DNA of 64,000 nt from Terfezia claveryi (Eukaryota > Ascomycota > Pezizomycetes > Pezizales > Pezizaceae), in the NCBI GenBank assembly GCA_015179025.1, contig WHUX01000265.1, forward strand, positions 1 through 64,000, in the 5' to 3' direction. The stretch's first letter is position 1; each line of letters starts with the position of its first letter. Under the pieces are notes generated by a model. It was not told where the DNA came from, ran no database searches, and saw nothing but the letters and a program-made list of their open reading frames with translations. Shown piece by piece: positions 44,874-58,464 of this stretch. The position numbers and the translations under genes were made by a program.

Positions 44874-45697
44874 TGAGCATACCAGTTGATTAGAGTGATC
44901 CAATATAGTAAAACGAAGGCTCTAGGTAACAAGGTGACTAAAAGTTATGCCAGGGCAAGAGCAGGGCTAGAGCAATACACATGTGGGAACGCTACGTATA
45001 TGACTAGTAGAAGGCTGAGACAGGGTGGGGAAAGGACTAGAGGCAAGAGAGGTAGAGGGCAAAGAGCATGAGATATGCAGAGGCAGTTGCTATGTATGTT
45101 AGAGTGGAGGGGGAAGGGGGAGCAGCTATGCTGCCGAGTTATTCATGGGACAAGGCAAGATGAGGGAGTGTACAAAGGGGTACACCTTCGTAGAGGGAGG
45201 CAAGGTCTATATTAGGATATATGATATTGGATGGAGATCTAACGAGACAGTAGAGAAATAAAGATATATATACATGATTCTAGACAAAGGCCATAGAAGG
45301 AATAAGCTTTCCAAGATTCCTATTACAGAAGCAAAGATAACAATTACCTATCGACGACACCTAAACAAGTCTGTTCGAGTATCAAATTAAGATAAAGAAT
45401 ATTATTGTGATACTAAGTATATCACTCTGGAAATTTTCTATAACTTTTGGACAACTAAAAGCTTAGAAAATATATTCAAGAGATAATAAATAACTAAAGG
45501 AAAATAAAGACTATAAACTAAAGATGAGAACCAAGCTCTTATCTAATAAGAATGAGATAGAATCATGAGTCAAAAAAATACGAAGGATATTTATATTAAT
45601 GCTAATGTATTAATAATACATGAAATTTTAGAATATGTAAAAACCAATTTAGTAGAATAAAAGAAGTAAAGATAGAAAATCCTTCTATATAAGAAAG
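44874..45697. other. Unassigned sequence between gag-like fragment and LTR-C
   Basis: Relatively GC-rich to about 45250 (purine-rich, AGAGGCAAGAGAGG), then AT-rich. A 61-codon + frame at 44886-45071 has no family signal. I see no RNA gene. Confidence 0.4.
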
Positions 45698-46314
45698 TAT
45701 AATAGAGAATATTATTTTATTGCTAATATAATTGCTTATATACTTTTGTATTTTCTATATTATTACTATATTATATAACTAAACTTCTCAGTTGAAAGAT
45801 TAGCTTTCTACTATTTTTTACTACTTTATAAGTATCTATAGTATGGAGAATTTACTATAGAAAATTCCATAGAACTTACTATATAAGCACACCTTTATTA
45901 TGGCTGCATGATTATTGTTTTAGACTATGTGACCATAATTATAGCCATATAACCTCTTTTATATAATATACTCCCTTCTGGTATACTACTTTTTATTATA
46001 TTTATTTCCTTAGTCATTAGATATTAAAGAACTATAAATAAAGTATTAGATTCCCTCTAAAATCCACAGATATAGAATCAAGTACAAAAGTAAGCAAGCC
46101 TATATACTAATCATATCTAGATCATATAGCTTAGATAGAATAAATTTATATAAATAGATTATACCAATTAATTACTATTCTCTAGTAGAATATTCTCTAT
46201 AGTAATCTCCCTACCCTTTTGAGGAACAGAACCAAAATACACAAATGTCTATGCCTATGGATATAGATTGTATAAATAGCACTAAATGAATATTATCTAG
46301 TACTATTTATTACA
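45698..46314 (+). mobile_element. Decayed LTR, family C (5' LTR)
   Basis: 617 bp, TATAATAGAGAATATT ... ATTTATTACA, alignable along its length with the complement of 39269-39942 but with nearly every C changed to T or G to A. Followed directly by the decayed family-C internal region. Confidence 0.8.
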
Positions 46315-48230
46315 TTAGCTTTATACTAGTACTAAGAGATCTTTTAATATCCTGTAATAGTAAGAATATTTTAGAGAAATGATAGAAGATAGCTACATTA
46401 TATAAGAATGGATATTATATAGGAATTAAATAGTTCACTGATAGGCTTACTGATATATAAATCAAATTAATTAATAAAAATAGTTAATAATTAATATTAT
46501 AGAAAGTTAAAAAAAAAAAGTTTCTTAATTACTTACTACTATATATATTAGCTATATTAATTCCTTAGATTAAAGAAGAATAGTTATATAATTTACTTAT
46601 ATATTAAGTAGAGTTATATTTAGTATTAAAGAAAGATATTGTCCTACTACTTATACTAAATATATCATAATAACAATACCTTTAGAATAAAAATTAGAGT
46701 TATAATTTACTTAAGTACTAGAATCAATAGCAAAAAATAGGATTTAATCCTAGCCATAATCTTAGTACTAAATCTAATATAGAAAAATAGAAGGACTTAG
46801 ATTAGGACACTATTATAATGAAATTAGATTAGAAGATAAAGATACAATTAATTAGAAATAAGATATATATATAGTATTAGAATTCTAGATACTCTTATAA
46901 GGATTATAGGAAGTAACAAAATAAAGTATCTATATATACAATCACATAAGATTTAGCTATGCTAACAGCTATTAAAAATAAAAATAATAAGGATAAAATC
47001 AAAGAATAACTCTTATCTATATAGGTACTTATTTTTAGCAAGATATTTATTAGAGCTAATAGATATCTTGTACTAGCTCTAATTGATCTCTAAATAAAGG
47101 GAGAAGACTTAATCAATTCTCAATTTATATATAGATATAAAATACTGACCAAAAGTATTGAGAAGAAATTATTAAGTACTACATTTAAAGGCTTAAAAAA
47201 AATGATAAACAAAGCCTATACTATCTAACTAGACTAGATAGGTTATAAAAAGAATAAATATTCTGTATAACTTATTTAACTGAATAGAATATAATATTAG
47301 GGAAACCCACTCTTACTAAAGTGTAAGCTATAATTCCTACTATCAGAAACTAGTCACTATCTAACTAGAAAATATTCTTTAATTCTAACTAAATATATAA
47401 AAGAAATCTAGAACTATAGTAAATAGCATAAAATTAGTATATATATAAGTTAGCAATAAATTAGTTACTAATTATAGTGAACTAGATAATTAGGAAAATA
47501 TTAGTGATATAGAAGATAATAACTTAGAAAGAGAACTCATGATAGTAGTTTCTTTTGTACAGATACAATTCAATTCAATAATGGAGTTCTCCTTATGATT
47601 TTTAAAGACAATTCTACAGGAATTGTAGAAACTAAGAAAGATTAATTACTCTATAAAATTTAAAGCTAAAGCTTCATGGATATTAAAATAGTAACATTTA
47701 GGACATTAATTTAGACAATAAATTTATAACAAATTGCTCAAAAAAGAAGTATTAAGTCATATATATAAAGTAGAAAATAATATAAATACTATACTCATAT
47801 TTACTATCCCTAAATAAGATAAATGGGAAGATGTAAGAAATATTAATAACTGTCAAGACTACAATTTAGCCATTGAACTGGACTATACCGTATTGCCAAA
47901 TATTAATGAAACAATTGAACTAGTAGCAGAGAATCTTATTTAGACTAAGCTTAACTTAGCTAAAAGATTTTTTAATATTAAAAATAATAAAAAACTATAG
48001 TAATACTCTACCTTTCTATACTATATAGAATATTTTAGAAGTAGAGTAATATAGTAAGAGAATTATAATATACTAGCTACTATAGTTCATATTATGCATG
48101 AAATTTTTTAAGACATAGTCTATAAAAATTTAATTATTTTTTCCAAAATATATAAAAATATGTAGAATTATTAAAGAAACTAGTTTAATATCTATAGATA
48201 TAATTAAAGGAAAGGCTTTCAAGTATATCA
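46315..48230 (+). pseudogene. Heavily decayed family-C Ty3/gypsy gag-pol
   Basis: Very AT-rich with stops throughout. RT is still recognisable at about 47840-48200: NCQDYNLAIELDYTVLPNIN (the DYRxLN...YPLPxIxE region), TKLNLAKRFFNI, and IVHIMHEIF with IVYKNLIIFSKIY around the lost YxDD box. Earlier sequence (46.3-47.6 kb) presumably held gag and protease but cannot be assigned residue by residue. It is cut after the RT palm, near 48230. Confidence 0.7.
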
Positions 48231-48950
48231 ATCATGTATACTAGTGCAATATGAATATGAATATATTATATTTATAGATAGAAATATACTAGAATAGTAA
48301 AGAACTAGTAATAAACATGTAGAAAATAGAGTAGGAGAGAAAAAAAGGTATTAGAAGAAGGCAAGTTGATAGCTGGGTACTAGTAGATAGAGTATAGCTA
48401 GGGTACAATAGAGAAAGGAGTAAATAGAGGGGTTAAGTGACTAGGAAAAGAGTATATAGTTGACAAAAGGGTAGGTGAAGATACTAAGAATATATAAGAT
48501 TAAAAGAGTAGTCTAGAGAAAATATATATAACTAGGAAAGTAGAACTTAGGTAGTATAAAGCTTGAAAAGGATACAACAAAGATATAGGAGCCAATAAGT
48601 AAGAAAACTAGCTAAAGGATACTTAGTAGAGCACTAGATTAGATAATAGAGACAAAGAATTAGGAAGTCCCTATAGGGTATTAAGATACTAAAAGTTCTT
48701 TACTAATATAATAGAAACTAGTCCTCAAATAGTAGGAACTAGTTTTGAGATAGCAAAAACTAGTTCTAAAACTAGAGGTATTGAATTATATATTAGGAGA
48801 CTTATAAGAATAGGAGACATATTAGTAATCTACTTCAAAAGTATAGCTACCTAAAACTTAAAGTTTTTTTCCTATTATTACTTTAAAATACTAGTATATA
48901 CTAATTTCTTTACTTATTTGTACTATTATATAGAGATTATATATTTACTT
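48231..48950. other. Purine-rich AT-biased sequence without a gene
   Basis: Stop-rich on both strands. Dispersed TAGGAGA and AACTAGT phrases with a small tandem of AACTAGTTTTGAGATAGCAA type near 48710-48770. Nothing else supported. Confidence 0.5.
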
Positions 48951-49560
48951 ATTTTCTCATTTATTTTTTTACTTATTTATGTACTAAATTCTAAGTTGAT
49001 TTATTTGCCTAATTCCAAGTTAATTTGCTTACTCAATTCCTTAGCTAATTTACTTATTTGATTCTAGACTAATTTGCTATTTCTAGCTAATATACTTACT
49101 CAAATCTAGGCTAATTTGTTTACTCAATTCTAGCTTAATTTGTTTGCTTAATTCTAGGTAGATTTCCTAGTGTAATTTTAGGCTAATTTGCTTACTTGAT
49201 TCTAAGTTGATTTACATTCTCAATTTTAGGCTGATTTGCTCACTTGATTCTAGACTTATTTACTTGCCTGATTCTATACTAATTTGCTTGCTTAATTCTT
49301 AACTAATTTGAGTAGTAGATTCTAGGATAATTTAGATAGTGAATTTTAGACTAATTTGTTTAGTCAAATATATAGGCTATTTAGATTCTAACTGCTAGGT
49401 ATTTTAGATACAAACTTTTAGAGCTATTTATATATAAATATATAAGCTATTTATATACTAATTTCTAAGACTATTCATATCGTCAAATATATAGGCTATT
49501 TATATAATAATTTTAGAAGTATAATTATAGTTATTTATTTATCTAGATTTAGATATTAAT
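48950..49560 (-). repeat. Decayed 24-bp octapeptide minisatellite
   Basis: Units such as TTTGCTTACTTGATTCTAAG resemble TTTGCTCGCTCGATTCTAGG of the intact arrays with C changed to T. So the octapeptide minisatellite family also existed here and has been mutated. Bases 49400-49560 continue into (TA)-rich sequence. Confidence 0.65.
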
Positions 49561-50556
49561 ATAAGAATTAAAACATTTTTAGAAATATATAAAATATAGA
49601 TATGAGAGTAAAAAGATATAGTATTAATGACAATAGTGAGGAGAGGATATTATATCTTTAGCTAGTTATAGCTAATAAGCTTGTAATCATATAATAAGAA
49701 GAGACTAGTTTACCTTCTAAAAGTCATAAGTAATTGGCTTATAATAAAAATATTGTGTTAGATAAAAGAGTATTAGAAGCAGATATATAAAGAAGAAGAT
49801 ATTAGGAATAGGATATACAATATTTGATTATATATTATAAGAGAATAAAATGATATTAAATTATAAGTATTAATATTATAGGAAGTATATTATAAAAGAG
49901 AGATCTTATTATAATATAGAGTTTCATAAATTAGTATTATATATATACTATATATATAATATAAGCTAAAATTTTTCTAATATTACTAATACTAAAGTCT
50001 TTTTAGCAAACTTATTTTCTATATTAGAGTTAAAGTTAAAATTACTTACTAGTAAAGAATGTCTAAAACTATAGTTAAATAGGGTAGTAGTTTAGTAGAT
50101 GAGAGGAATAGAGTCTATAAACTAGTCTAGTTAAAAGATAAAATATCTAAATATATTTGAAATTATATTAGAAATAAGTAAGGATTAAGTAGTAGTAGGG
50201 TTGTATTGAGAGTTGGTAGTAGAGTTGTATTATTAGAGTATTAATAATATATATATAGAGAGTTATATACATATTAGCTTTATATAAAAGAGGAAGAGAA
50301 AAAGATAAGAATAATAGAGGTAATATATATTAGATTTAAGTAATAAATTTACTCTAATATTATATATAAAGAAGCTTTTACTAAAGCTTTTAGAAGTAAA
50401 TAAAAATATTTTAAAGCTTCTATTAAGACTTCTATAAGTAAATAAGACTTCTATACACAAATAGATTAGACTGGAAAGTTGAGGAATTTGTATAAAGATT
50501 CTAGTAGAATTTAGTAAAATATTTAAGAATTATCTAGAAAAATATGACTATATAAT
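49561..50556. other. AT-rich decayed sequence
   Basis: Extremely AT-rich with only tiny ORFs on either strand. No identifiable domain, repeat unit or RNA. Confidence 0.5.
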
Positions 50557-51195
50557 TATAAAGAAGTCATATTTTATTTCCCAATAAAATATAACTCTTA
50601 TTATATACCAACTTTTAATCTAGTGGAATAAACTATTATTAGACTATTAGTATCAGCTAGTAAATAATAATAAAGATATAGTAACTTATATATTTTATTA
50701 TAGTAATAAATATGACTTATTTAGTGAGTTATGAACTACTAGTAGTTATATTTCCTAGTAGCTTCTGAAAGTTTTTATTATATAGATTTTAAATTATATA
50801 ATGGGTCAGATAATAGTATACTGCCTTAATACAGCCCTGTACTACTTTAGTACTACTCTACTCTAGGCAGTTATAGTCCTTTAAATTCCTTTTAGCTAAA
50901 GGAGCATTTAAATAAGATAGAACCTAAACTTAGATAGATAATAATATCAATTACAAAAGTATTAAGCTACTATATTCTAGGCTATTTATAGGCCTATCTT
51001 CCTTTATATTCTAATAATAGGTTATAAGCCCAACAGGCTTACTTTTTAATAACTAGAGTAATAATAGCATATATGTGAGCAAAAAATACTGAAATAGAAG
51101 CTATAGGTTCTATATACCTATAGTTTGCTATAGTAAACTCTAGTACTACTATTAGTAGTAGAGAGTTGTTTATGAAGCATGCTGCCTTACTTTAC
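50557..51195 (+). mobile_element. Decayed LTR, family B-like, copy 1 of a pair
   Basis: 639 bp, TATAAAGAAGTCAT ... TGCCTTACTTTACA. Alignable with LTR-B at 13800-14483 (ACTGCCTTAATACAG, GGCAGTTATAGTCCTTTAAATTCC). No matching target duplication. Confidence 0.65.
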
Positions 51196-51676
51196 ATTTT
51201 TTAGTAGGATATAGTACTTTATTATTCAGTCTTAAATAGTAACAAATAGTAATCTTTTATAAAAAGTAATAGATATATTTACCTCTATTATAATAATATA
51301 AAGTATGATAAACAAACTCGAGATAAAAAGTTTGTTATAATAGCTAAAAGTTACAAAAAAAGTACTTGTCAATAGGAAGTTATTATGTATATACCTTATA
51401 CTTTAAGATTTAAATATATGTTTAAAGACTTGGTTTTATCTTTACTAAAGTTAAAACAATTAAACTGGTCACTTAATTATAATATTTCATATTGCAGTTT
51501 ATATATAATAAATAAATAACTTATATTAGAAAGGTTAATAGTAGCCTAACCAAATAGTTATTTATTATAAAGTATCTATAAATCTTATTAGTATAAGAAC
51601 ATATATTTAAACAATAACTTGCAATAAGGTAAAACTTTAATTTTTAAGAGTAAGACTCTCTTTTTTGAGAGAGCTA
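51196..51676. other. AT-rich spacer between two LTR-B-like copies
   Basis: 481 bases without ORFs. Whether it is the internal part of a short LTR element or unrelated sequence cannot be settled. Confidence 0.4.
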
Positions 51677-52340
51677 TATAAGGAAGTTATATTCTATTTT
51701 CTAATAAAATATAACTCCCATTATATACTAACTTTTAACCTAGTAAAATAAGCTATTATCAAGCTATAAGTATTTGCTAGTAGATAATAATAAAGATATA
51801 GTAACTTATATATTTCATTATAGTAATGAGTATAACTTATTTAGTAAGTTATAAACTACTTGTAGTTATATTTCCTAATAGGTTTTAGAAGTTTCTATCA
51901 TGTTGATTTCAAATTATATAATAGGTTAGATAATAGTACATTGCTCTAATACTACCCTAATACTACTCTAGTACTACCTTAGTACTACTCTAATACTGCC
52001 TCATTCTGGATAGTTATAGTCCTTTAAATTCCTTTTAGTTGAGGAGTATTTAAGTAAGATAGAACCCAGACTTATATAAATAGCTATATATTAATAATAA
52101 AAGTATTGTGCTACTATATTCTAGGCCCTTTACAGGTCTATCTCCTTTAATATTCCAATAATAAGTTATAAGTCTAACAGGCTTAATTTTTAATAACTAA
52201 AGTAATAATAGTATATATATAAATAAGAAATACTTAAACTAAAGTTATAGGTTTCATGTACTTATAGTTTACTGTAGTAAACTCTAGTACTACTATTGGT
52301 AGTAGAAAGTTATTTATAAAGCATGCTACTTTACTTTATA
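51677..52340 (+). mobile_element. Decayed LTR, family B-like, copy 2 of a pair
   Basis: 664 bp, TATAAGGAAGTTAT ... ACTTTACTTTATA, the same orientation as copy 1 and clearly related to it (the GATAATAGTAC segment, the ACTACTATTGGTAGTAGAAAG end). A short expansion of CTAATACTACC units is at 51940-52005. Confidence 0.65.
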
Positions 52341-53055
52341 ACAATTGTATAGTAGTTAACTAGTTCCTTTTATAAGAGAGATAGATAAGTTATTATGTAA
52401 AAAGAGAAAACTATATAGAGTAAAGAGGTAGATTTCTTTTATAGAAAATTAGATTCTTATTTCGAAAGTTATATCACTGTCTAATATAACTGTTAAATAT
52501 CCTAATTGAGTATAAATAAAAGAACTTACAATTAAATATATATAAATATTTGGAATATCTAAAGTAAAGTATTAAATAAAGGGTTCTTTTTTAAAAATTA
52601 AGTAAGTTTTAGTTCTACTCTTAAAATAGACTTGTAAGAGACTAGAAAAACAGATAAGTAACAAATAAATATTATAATAATAAGAGTTAAATAGATTTCT
52701 ATCTAAGTCTTAAATAGGAAGTCTAGAAAAGTAGAAGTACAAGTATAAGTTGAAGAAGTTCCTTTTTAGAAGTCAAATAGGTTTTAGTTTAACTTTTAAA
52801 ATAGAACTAAGTACAAAATAAAGTTCTAGGAATATATAATTATCTTAATTATCTTACTAGATTAATCTAATAGATCTCCTAATTAAGCAAGTATCTAGTT
52901 GAATCTTCTGGAATATAGTTAGTAGTTGTACTAGGTAAGAGTAAGGTCTAATTTGTTAAAATAGTGTACTTATATAGGTAAGTATATAATTTGCGAGTAA
53001 GTGTTAAAGTTTATGGGGTAAGAGTCATACTAATATCTAGTATAACTATTATCAT
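52341..53055. other. AT-rich decayed sequence
   Basis: Several similar blocks with CTTTTAAAATAGA and TTAAATAGG phrases suggest old duplications. No gene or RNA is supported. Confidence 0.4.
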
Positions 53056-53565
53056 CTGCAATGATTTTAGTTTACCTTTGCAGCATCCAACACTGGAAAT
53101 GATCTGAAGATAAACTGACAGTTGATGGTAGCATGCAGAACTTGGTTGTTGCTCAGGCACCTCTCCCTAGAGGTCTGCACCATCATGCTAATGTGCATAG
53201 GTTGTCCACCATGATACCTTCCTCTAAGCATCCACACTAGGGCTATGTGTCCAAATAGTTGGCATCTGGCAGCGCGACTGTCTATGTTGTCCATAACAAT
53301 GCCTTCCTTCCAGCATCTGTACTAGGGCTATGTGTCTGGATGGTTAATGTCTAGTGGCGAGACCGTCTATATTGTCTACTATGATGCCTTCCTCTCAGAG
53401 TCTGTCCTAGGGCTCTGCTTTTGGATGGTGGGTATCCCACTCTTCAAAGTCCATACTAGGATACTACTTTTTTCCTGGCAGCATCCCAACATCACTCTAT
53501 TCTTACTAATTTCTGCTACCTACTATTTATATATCTACTCTCATCTTGCTTAGCTTCAAACATAA
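53056..53565. repeat. Repeat-Y terminus relative and ~90-bp tandem repeat
   Basis: TTTAGTTTACCTTTGCAGCA and GATAAACTGACAGTTGATGG match the outer end of repeat Y (21600, 28890). They are followed by about three ~90 bp units with ACTAGGGCTATGTGTC and GATGCCTTCC (53190-53460) that are not found in the other Y copies. It is a third type of body behind the same terminus. Confidence 0.7.
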
Positions 53566-53969
53566 CCAGATTACATAAGTACTTCAAATGCACCATGGCT
53601 CTTTTGGACATATCCGGCATCAAGGCATCACTAGAATAGATCCTTTTGTCCTGGCGTACCTAGTCTGGTCTGGATATTAGTCTTCACAAGTGGCTAATTT
53701 TATTCCACCATATAGGTATGCTTTGTGACTCAGCCCTTTCTAGACCTACTCCAGCTGTTGCTGGCTCTCGTTAGTCTGGTTGGCACAATACCCTCATAGT
53801 CTTATATGTTACCTTTGGAAATACCTACACTTACTATCTAAATCCCTATATAACCCCTATCCTCCTCACTACTATACTACTACGACCTCCATCTTCTAAC
53901 TAATAATACCATTCTATACTTCCAATACTCTGATAATAAATACATTTTCTCTTTGCATCCAACAAAATA

Positions 53970-56064
53970 TTTTTGTGCACCTCCATCCCAATTCTCCCAC
54001 AAATATTTATTATAAATCCAGACATTCTGTATCCTCCTGCTCATCCCCATATTCCTCAAAAATATTTATGCAGCCCTTTAACTCTAACTTCCAAACAAAC
54101 TGTTCCTTCCAACCCTCCACTATCTGTATCCTACAACTCATCCTCCGAATCCCCAACTTCCAACTGATTGTCATTGTCCTCCTCATCCTCCAAATCGGCA
54201 TCCTCCTCATAATTATCCTTGGAATCATCCTCTCCATCTTCATTCTCATCTTCAATGGCCTTACTACTACTATCGTCTATATCACTACTTACCTTTTCCT
54301 CATCTTCTACATTCTCCCTTAACTAATCATATCTCTTACTTACCAGACTGTGTACGGCATTCTTGGTATGTATGGTTGGTACATTATTCACCTCACCTTC
54401 TATGTCTGATAATGTTGGGGACTCTTCCTCGAAATACCCACATAGTATTAAATGTGTTTGTTCTGCCCTTTTCAGATCTTCTGGTAGCTCTTTAGCGTAT
54501 TAGTTCAGTTCATTACTGTCAATACTATAGGATTCAGCTTGTTCCTATTGAAGTAATTTTCCATGCACCAAGCAGTGCTCAAGAATCCCTAACTAAATTA
54601 TCTTTAATAGACTTTACTCCAACATTGTCAGGAGACCCTCCCACTGCTTTAATATTCAATTAAAGGCTACTGCTAGACTTTTAGCATTTCACTCCTAACT
54701 TCCATAGTCCTATACTTACTAGAGGAATTTATATAATTGAAATAGTCCCTATCTTAGAATACCCCACTCTCATATATGAGTAGTACATGTTACAGTATTA
54801 AAAAATCAGGCAGATAAATGGACTACTAATTCGGCTTATGAATGTCGGGTCTTGGTTTTCAGTTTCTTTACTCTATTAAAGAAATTTAGATGAATAAATT
54901 GTACTCTTTCAGTCACTCTGAACCTATAACCCTATCCCTGGAATTATTCCCAACTTGTCTGCATCCGAGTCATACTTTGCCTTTAATCTACTTATTGCCC
55001 ATTTTTCATATTAGTATGTCAAATGATCCTTATCCAACAACTGACTGACCCTCTTATAGATATACTCTGAACTACAGTTTTGGTCAAATTCGTATAGTTT
55101 CGTAATAATACCCTTGGCTTCATAGATGAGATATAATCTTGTACAGATTGGATACTCTGCAGCTGGATAACCATTGTCAGCATCTTGCCTCACAATTACT
55201 ATAACTTCACATATATATACATCAATCTTACTTGTCTGCTCTTCATCCACTCCACACTCAATTTCAGCATCCTTCCATACCTATGCCAAAAGATATTCTG
55301 TACGATCAGTGTCTAGTAATGGTCCTCAAAAAAGGTGATCCTCACCATGTGATTAGTGGCATAATATAAAATAGCCTTTTTATGCCCTCAAACTATGTGA
55401 AACTCCAATTTCTCTGTGAATTTGCTTTGGCCCCTGTCAGTCGCTTCTTGGGTCTATTCAATCAATTGTTGGTATCGTGGACATTTAGTTTAATGCTAGG
55501 TGGTAGTGATGATTGTACTTGGTTTATGTCCTAACTGCCCCACTCATAGCTCAATTGAGAGAAGCCCTGCCTAGACTACTAAGATTCAAGTACTTTGTAT
55601 AAGTACATGTCTTGAATAATCTTGCAGAATAATTTGTTTACCTTTCTAGTTTATACAATAGTGAAGCTTGAATTACTTTAACTCCCCATGCCTCTGTGTC
55701 GACTCCCAGCCGGCCCAGATAATTCATTGCTGGATAGTAATTCCTGTCCTAGTACTATGTAAGTACTGCTATTTTCAATATTGCTCAAATTTCTGTCTCC
55801 AGAAAATTGATTGTGGCCTAAAAAGCTGACAAAACCTATATAACTCGCTTGATCAATTAGCTGCAATTGATGTAATTATTGAATACTTCCACTTACGGGA
55901 CTACTTGTGCTTGCTTGCCCCTTGCTATTTGACTTTAACTGTCTGCTGGAAAACTTTTTGGTATTGACTGATTGCCACTTAATTGTATCGTCTCTGAGGT
56001 TGCAGTTTGCATCCCGCTAATGGGTGATTTTCTTACCTTTTCCCTTGGTATCTGGCTTAGTCAT
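53970..56064 (-). pseudogene. Decayed gene of unknown function with acidic C-terminal region
   Basis: From an ATG at 56064 the - strand reads MTKPDTKGKGKK and a Ser/Lys-rich N-terminus. IDQASYIGFVSFLGHNQFSG (about 55845) follows, then a better preserved core at 55250-55011 (DEEQTSKIDVYICEVIVIVR, AAEYPICTRLYLIYEAKGII). Next come LPEDLKRAEQTHLILCGYFE (about 54485) and an Asp/Glu-rich stretch (54310-54130, EDENEDGEDDSKDNYEED). Many TAA/TAG codons and frame changes interrupt it, and introns may add to this. I do not recognise the family. A host gene caught by RIP or an old transposon gene are both possible. Confidence 0.4.
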
Positions 56065-56758
56065 TGACTTTCATATTACTACCATTATGATCTACTGTTC
56101 TACAAGAAGTGTCCTACGACCCTCTGTAGATATTATAGTCATCTTAAAGCATCTGATGTTAATAGTCCATGTGAGTACAATCTTATTAACACTAGGCTAG
56201 ATTCAAATAGTCCACCCACAGCTTAACCCAATGGTATACAACAGAAAAGCAAACCAGGGTCCTGAAACATGACTTACAAGTTCCGACACTCACTATCTGT
56301 CACTAATAATAATTTCCGAGCCAGATCGGGGGAAAAAAAAGTCTATCTGAAACATTACTATCACATTTACAATCCCTCCCTATCAAACTTATAAAAATCC
56401 CCAACTACATTGATGTCTCATATTCTCTCTACCGTCCCAAAAAAAAATTTCCCAATGCATTATACCTACAATCCTTCCTTGTCAAACATATCAAAATCCA
56501 TGACTAATAATATCGTAGGTACTATGTGAAAATCCAAACTCAAATCGAACAAAAATCCCTCAGCAGCTCTAGTTACACCCTTTTTACTCCCTTTACTAGT
56601 GTTTGCATGACCTTCCCTAGTCCCTTCCCTCCACCAGCCCCAACAGTTCTCTTTATATTTGGTGCTCCTTATTCTGCCTCTTCAGGGCTTTCAACGTGCT
56701 CACCTATGCTACTCTCCTCCTCCTCGACCTCACCCTCCTCCTTCTCCTGACCCTCCTC
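56065..56758. other. Upstream flank and pyrimidine-rich sequence
   Basis: No supported gene. Bases 56560-56758 are C/T-rich (CTCCTCCTCGACCTCACCCT) up to the LTR boundary. The 74-codon + frame here is low-complexity. Confidence 0.45.
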
Positions 56759-58222
56759 TGTCACGGGGGCCCTATTAACTGATAGCGCTCTTGCGACTAT
56801 TAGGACGGCCGTAATTTGCTGCCGCAACGATATCTATTCCGCAACACAGAATATCAATCCTATAGCAGTAAAGTTCAATCCAACTATAGTACCTCACGAC
56901 GGATCTTATTTCGCAACACAAAATAAATCCTATGTCGCTTGAACGTAAAGTTAACTCAAGACTTAGAACTTTGTAGGCTTCGTGTACTCAAGGTGCTCTT
57001 GCTTTCGAATACTCACTGGTGGTAGAATGAATTCAACCAGAACTACTTGCACTATTTATATCCCATGGTGTTCGTAGATATTCTTATGATAAAAATATTT
57101 TATAAAACGCGGGCCTACCTGTCACCTTGGAATTTCTTCTTAAGTGTTATGCCATCCACACCTTTGTTAATGCAGTTGCTATCTGCACTCGTTGTCACAG
57201 GTTACTAACCCGAACATAGAGAATATTCCCATGTCTGCATGTTATACATACTTCGCTTATAGCTCGCTTATCCCATTAAAGAATTCTTATCCAAGACAAC
57301 TAAATTCAATTTCAGATTCGTTACCAATCCCCGATACTATCGAATTACCATCCGACAATATCCGAAGGCATCTAATTATGTTTCCGGCAATATTCACTTA
57401 ATAGTGTCTAGTGTCCATTGAAAATAATTTTCAACTGCACATAACTCTATGAATAGAGAACCGTGGGTCACAAGTAGATTACCATTGGAAAGGTATCAAC
57501 GCATAGAAGATTATAGAATCTTAGTTCATCTCGATACCCAAATTATTCACAGAGTTATTACCAATAATAAGTAAACCTCGTCATGGACCTATATGACCAT
57601 ATTAAAAGTCTTATATCTCCATGAGTTTAACTCCGATCATAAAAAGGATTGCAGAAATGGAATCAGGACGAAGAGTAGGCTTAGATATAACCTTGAAACA
57701 TTAAATTCGGAGAACTTTATGTTTTGGCCCTACCTTTGGCCTCTGTCCTGGGCGCACTCCCTTATAGTGTCACCGGACGCACTTTGGTCTAAAGTGCGCC
57801 CTCGGTCCTTCATTTTTTTAGTTATTTTTACCGAATTATTTTCCTGCAGTTCAGGGTAATAATTCAATATTCAGGGTAACGCCAAGACTTCAGGGTAACA
57901 GCTAATATAGCTAGCATATATATATGCATATAGTCAGCATATTAATCTGAGTATAACTATTGAACCATTAATCGGATTCTTATGAAACTTAAACCATAGC
58001 TCCCTCAAGGGTCTATGGACGTTCCATAAGGGTCTTAACCATCTAGGATGATTATAGACCACTCCGAGGTTCATACTCGTTTCATATACTTAACTCCTAT
58101 AGATAAGTATTAGAAACATTTGCACCACACTGCTAAGAGTGTACCTAGAGTTCATATAGATTCTAGGGTCGTTCTATAAGGGCCCAAGTACCTTTGGCAG
58201 GGCTGGATGTCACCCCGTGACA
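56759..58222 (-). mobile_element. LTR, family A (3' LTR of a - strand gypsy-A element)
   Basis: 1464 bp, TGTCACGGGG ... CCCCGTGACA, nearly identical to 18871-20337. Immediately inside (58223-58236) is GTGCCTCCCTCCTT, the complement of a purine-rich plus-strand primer tract, so the element reads on the - strand. A matching 5' LTR is not in the window. Confidence 0.95.
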
Positions 58223-58464
58223 GTGCCTCCCTCCTTAAGGTTCTTGTCCACAAGAACCTAATTGATCATGCAACCAGAATCATTATTGCTACTAACAACA
58301 ATAGATGGGGCTTGAGGACCAGTCCTCATGTACAGCAGCCAAAACATAGCTGCGTACGTCTCATTGCACCCCTGGGACAAAATGGCATAAGAAATACAGG
58401 TAAAACAAAAACTTAAAGATAATTCAAAAAACCTAATGCCTAATATAGGAAAAAAGAAAAATCC

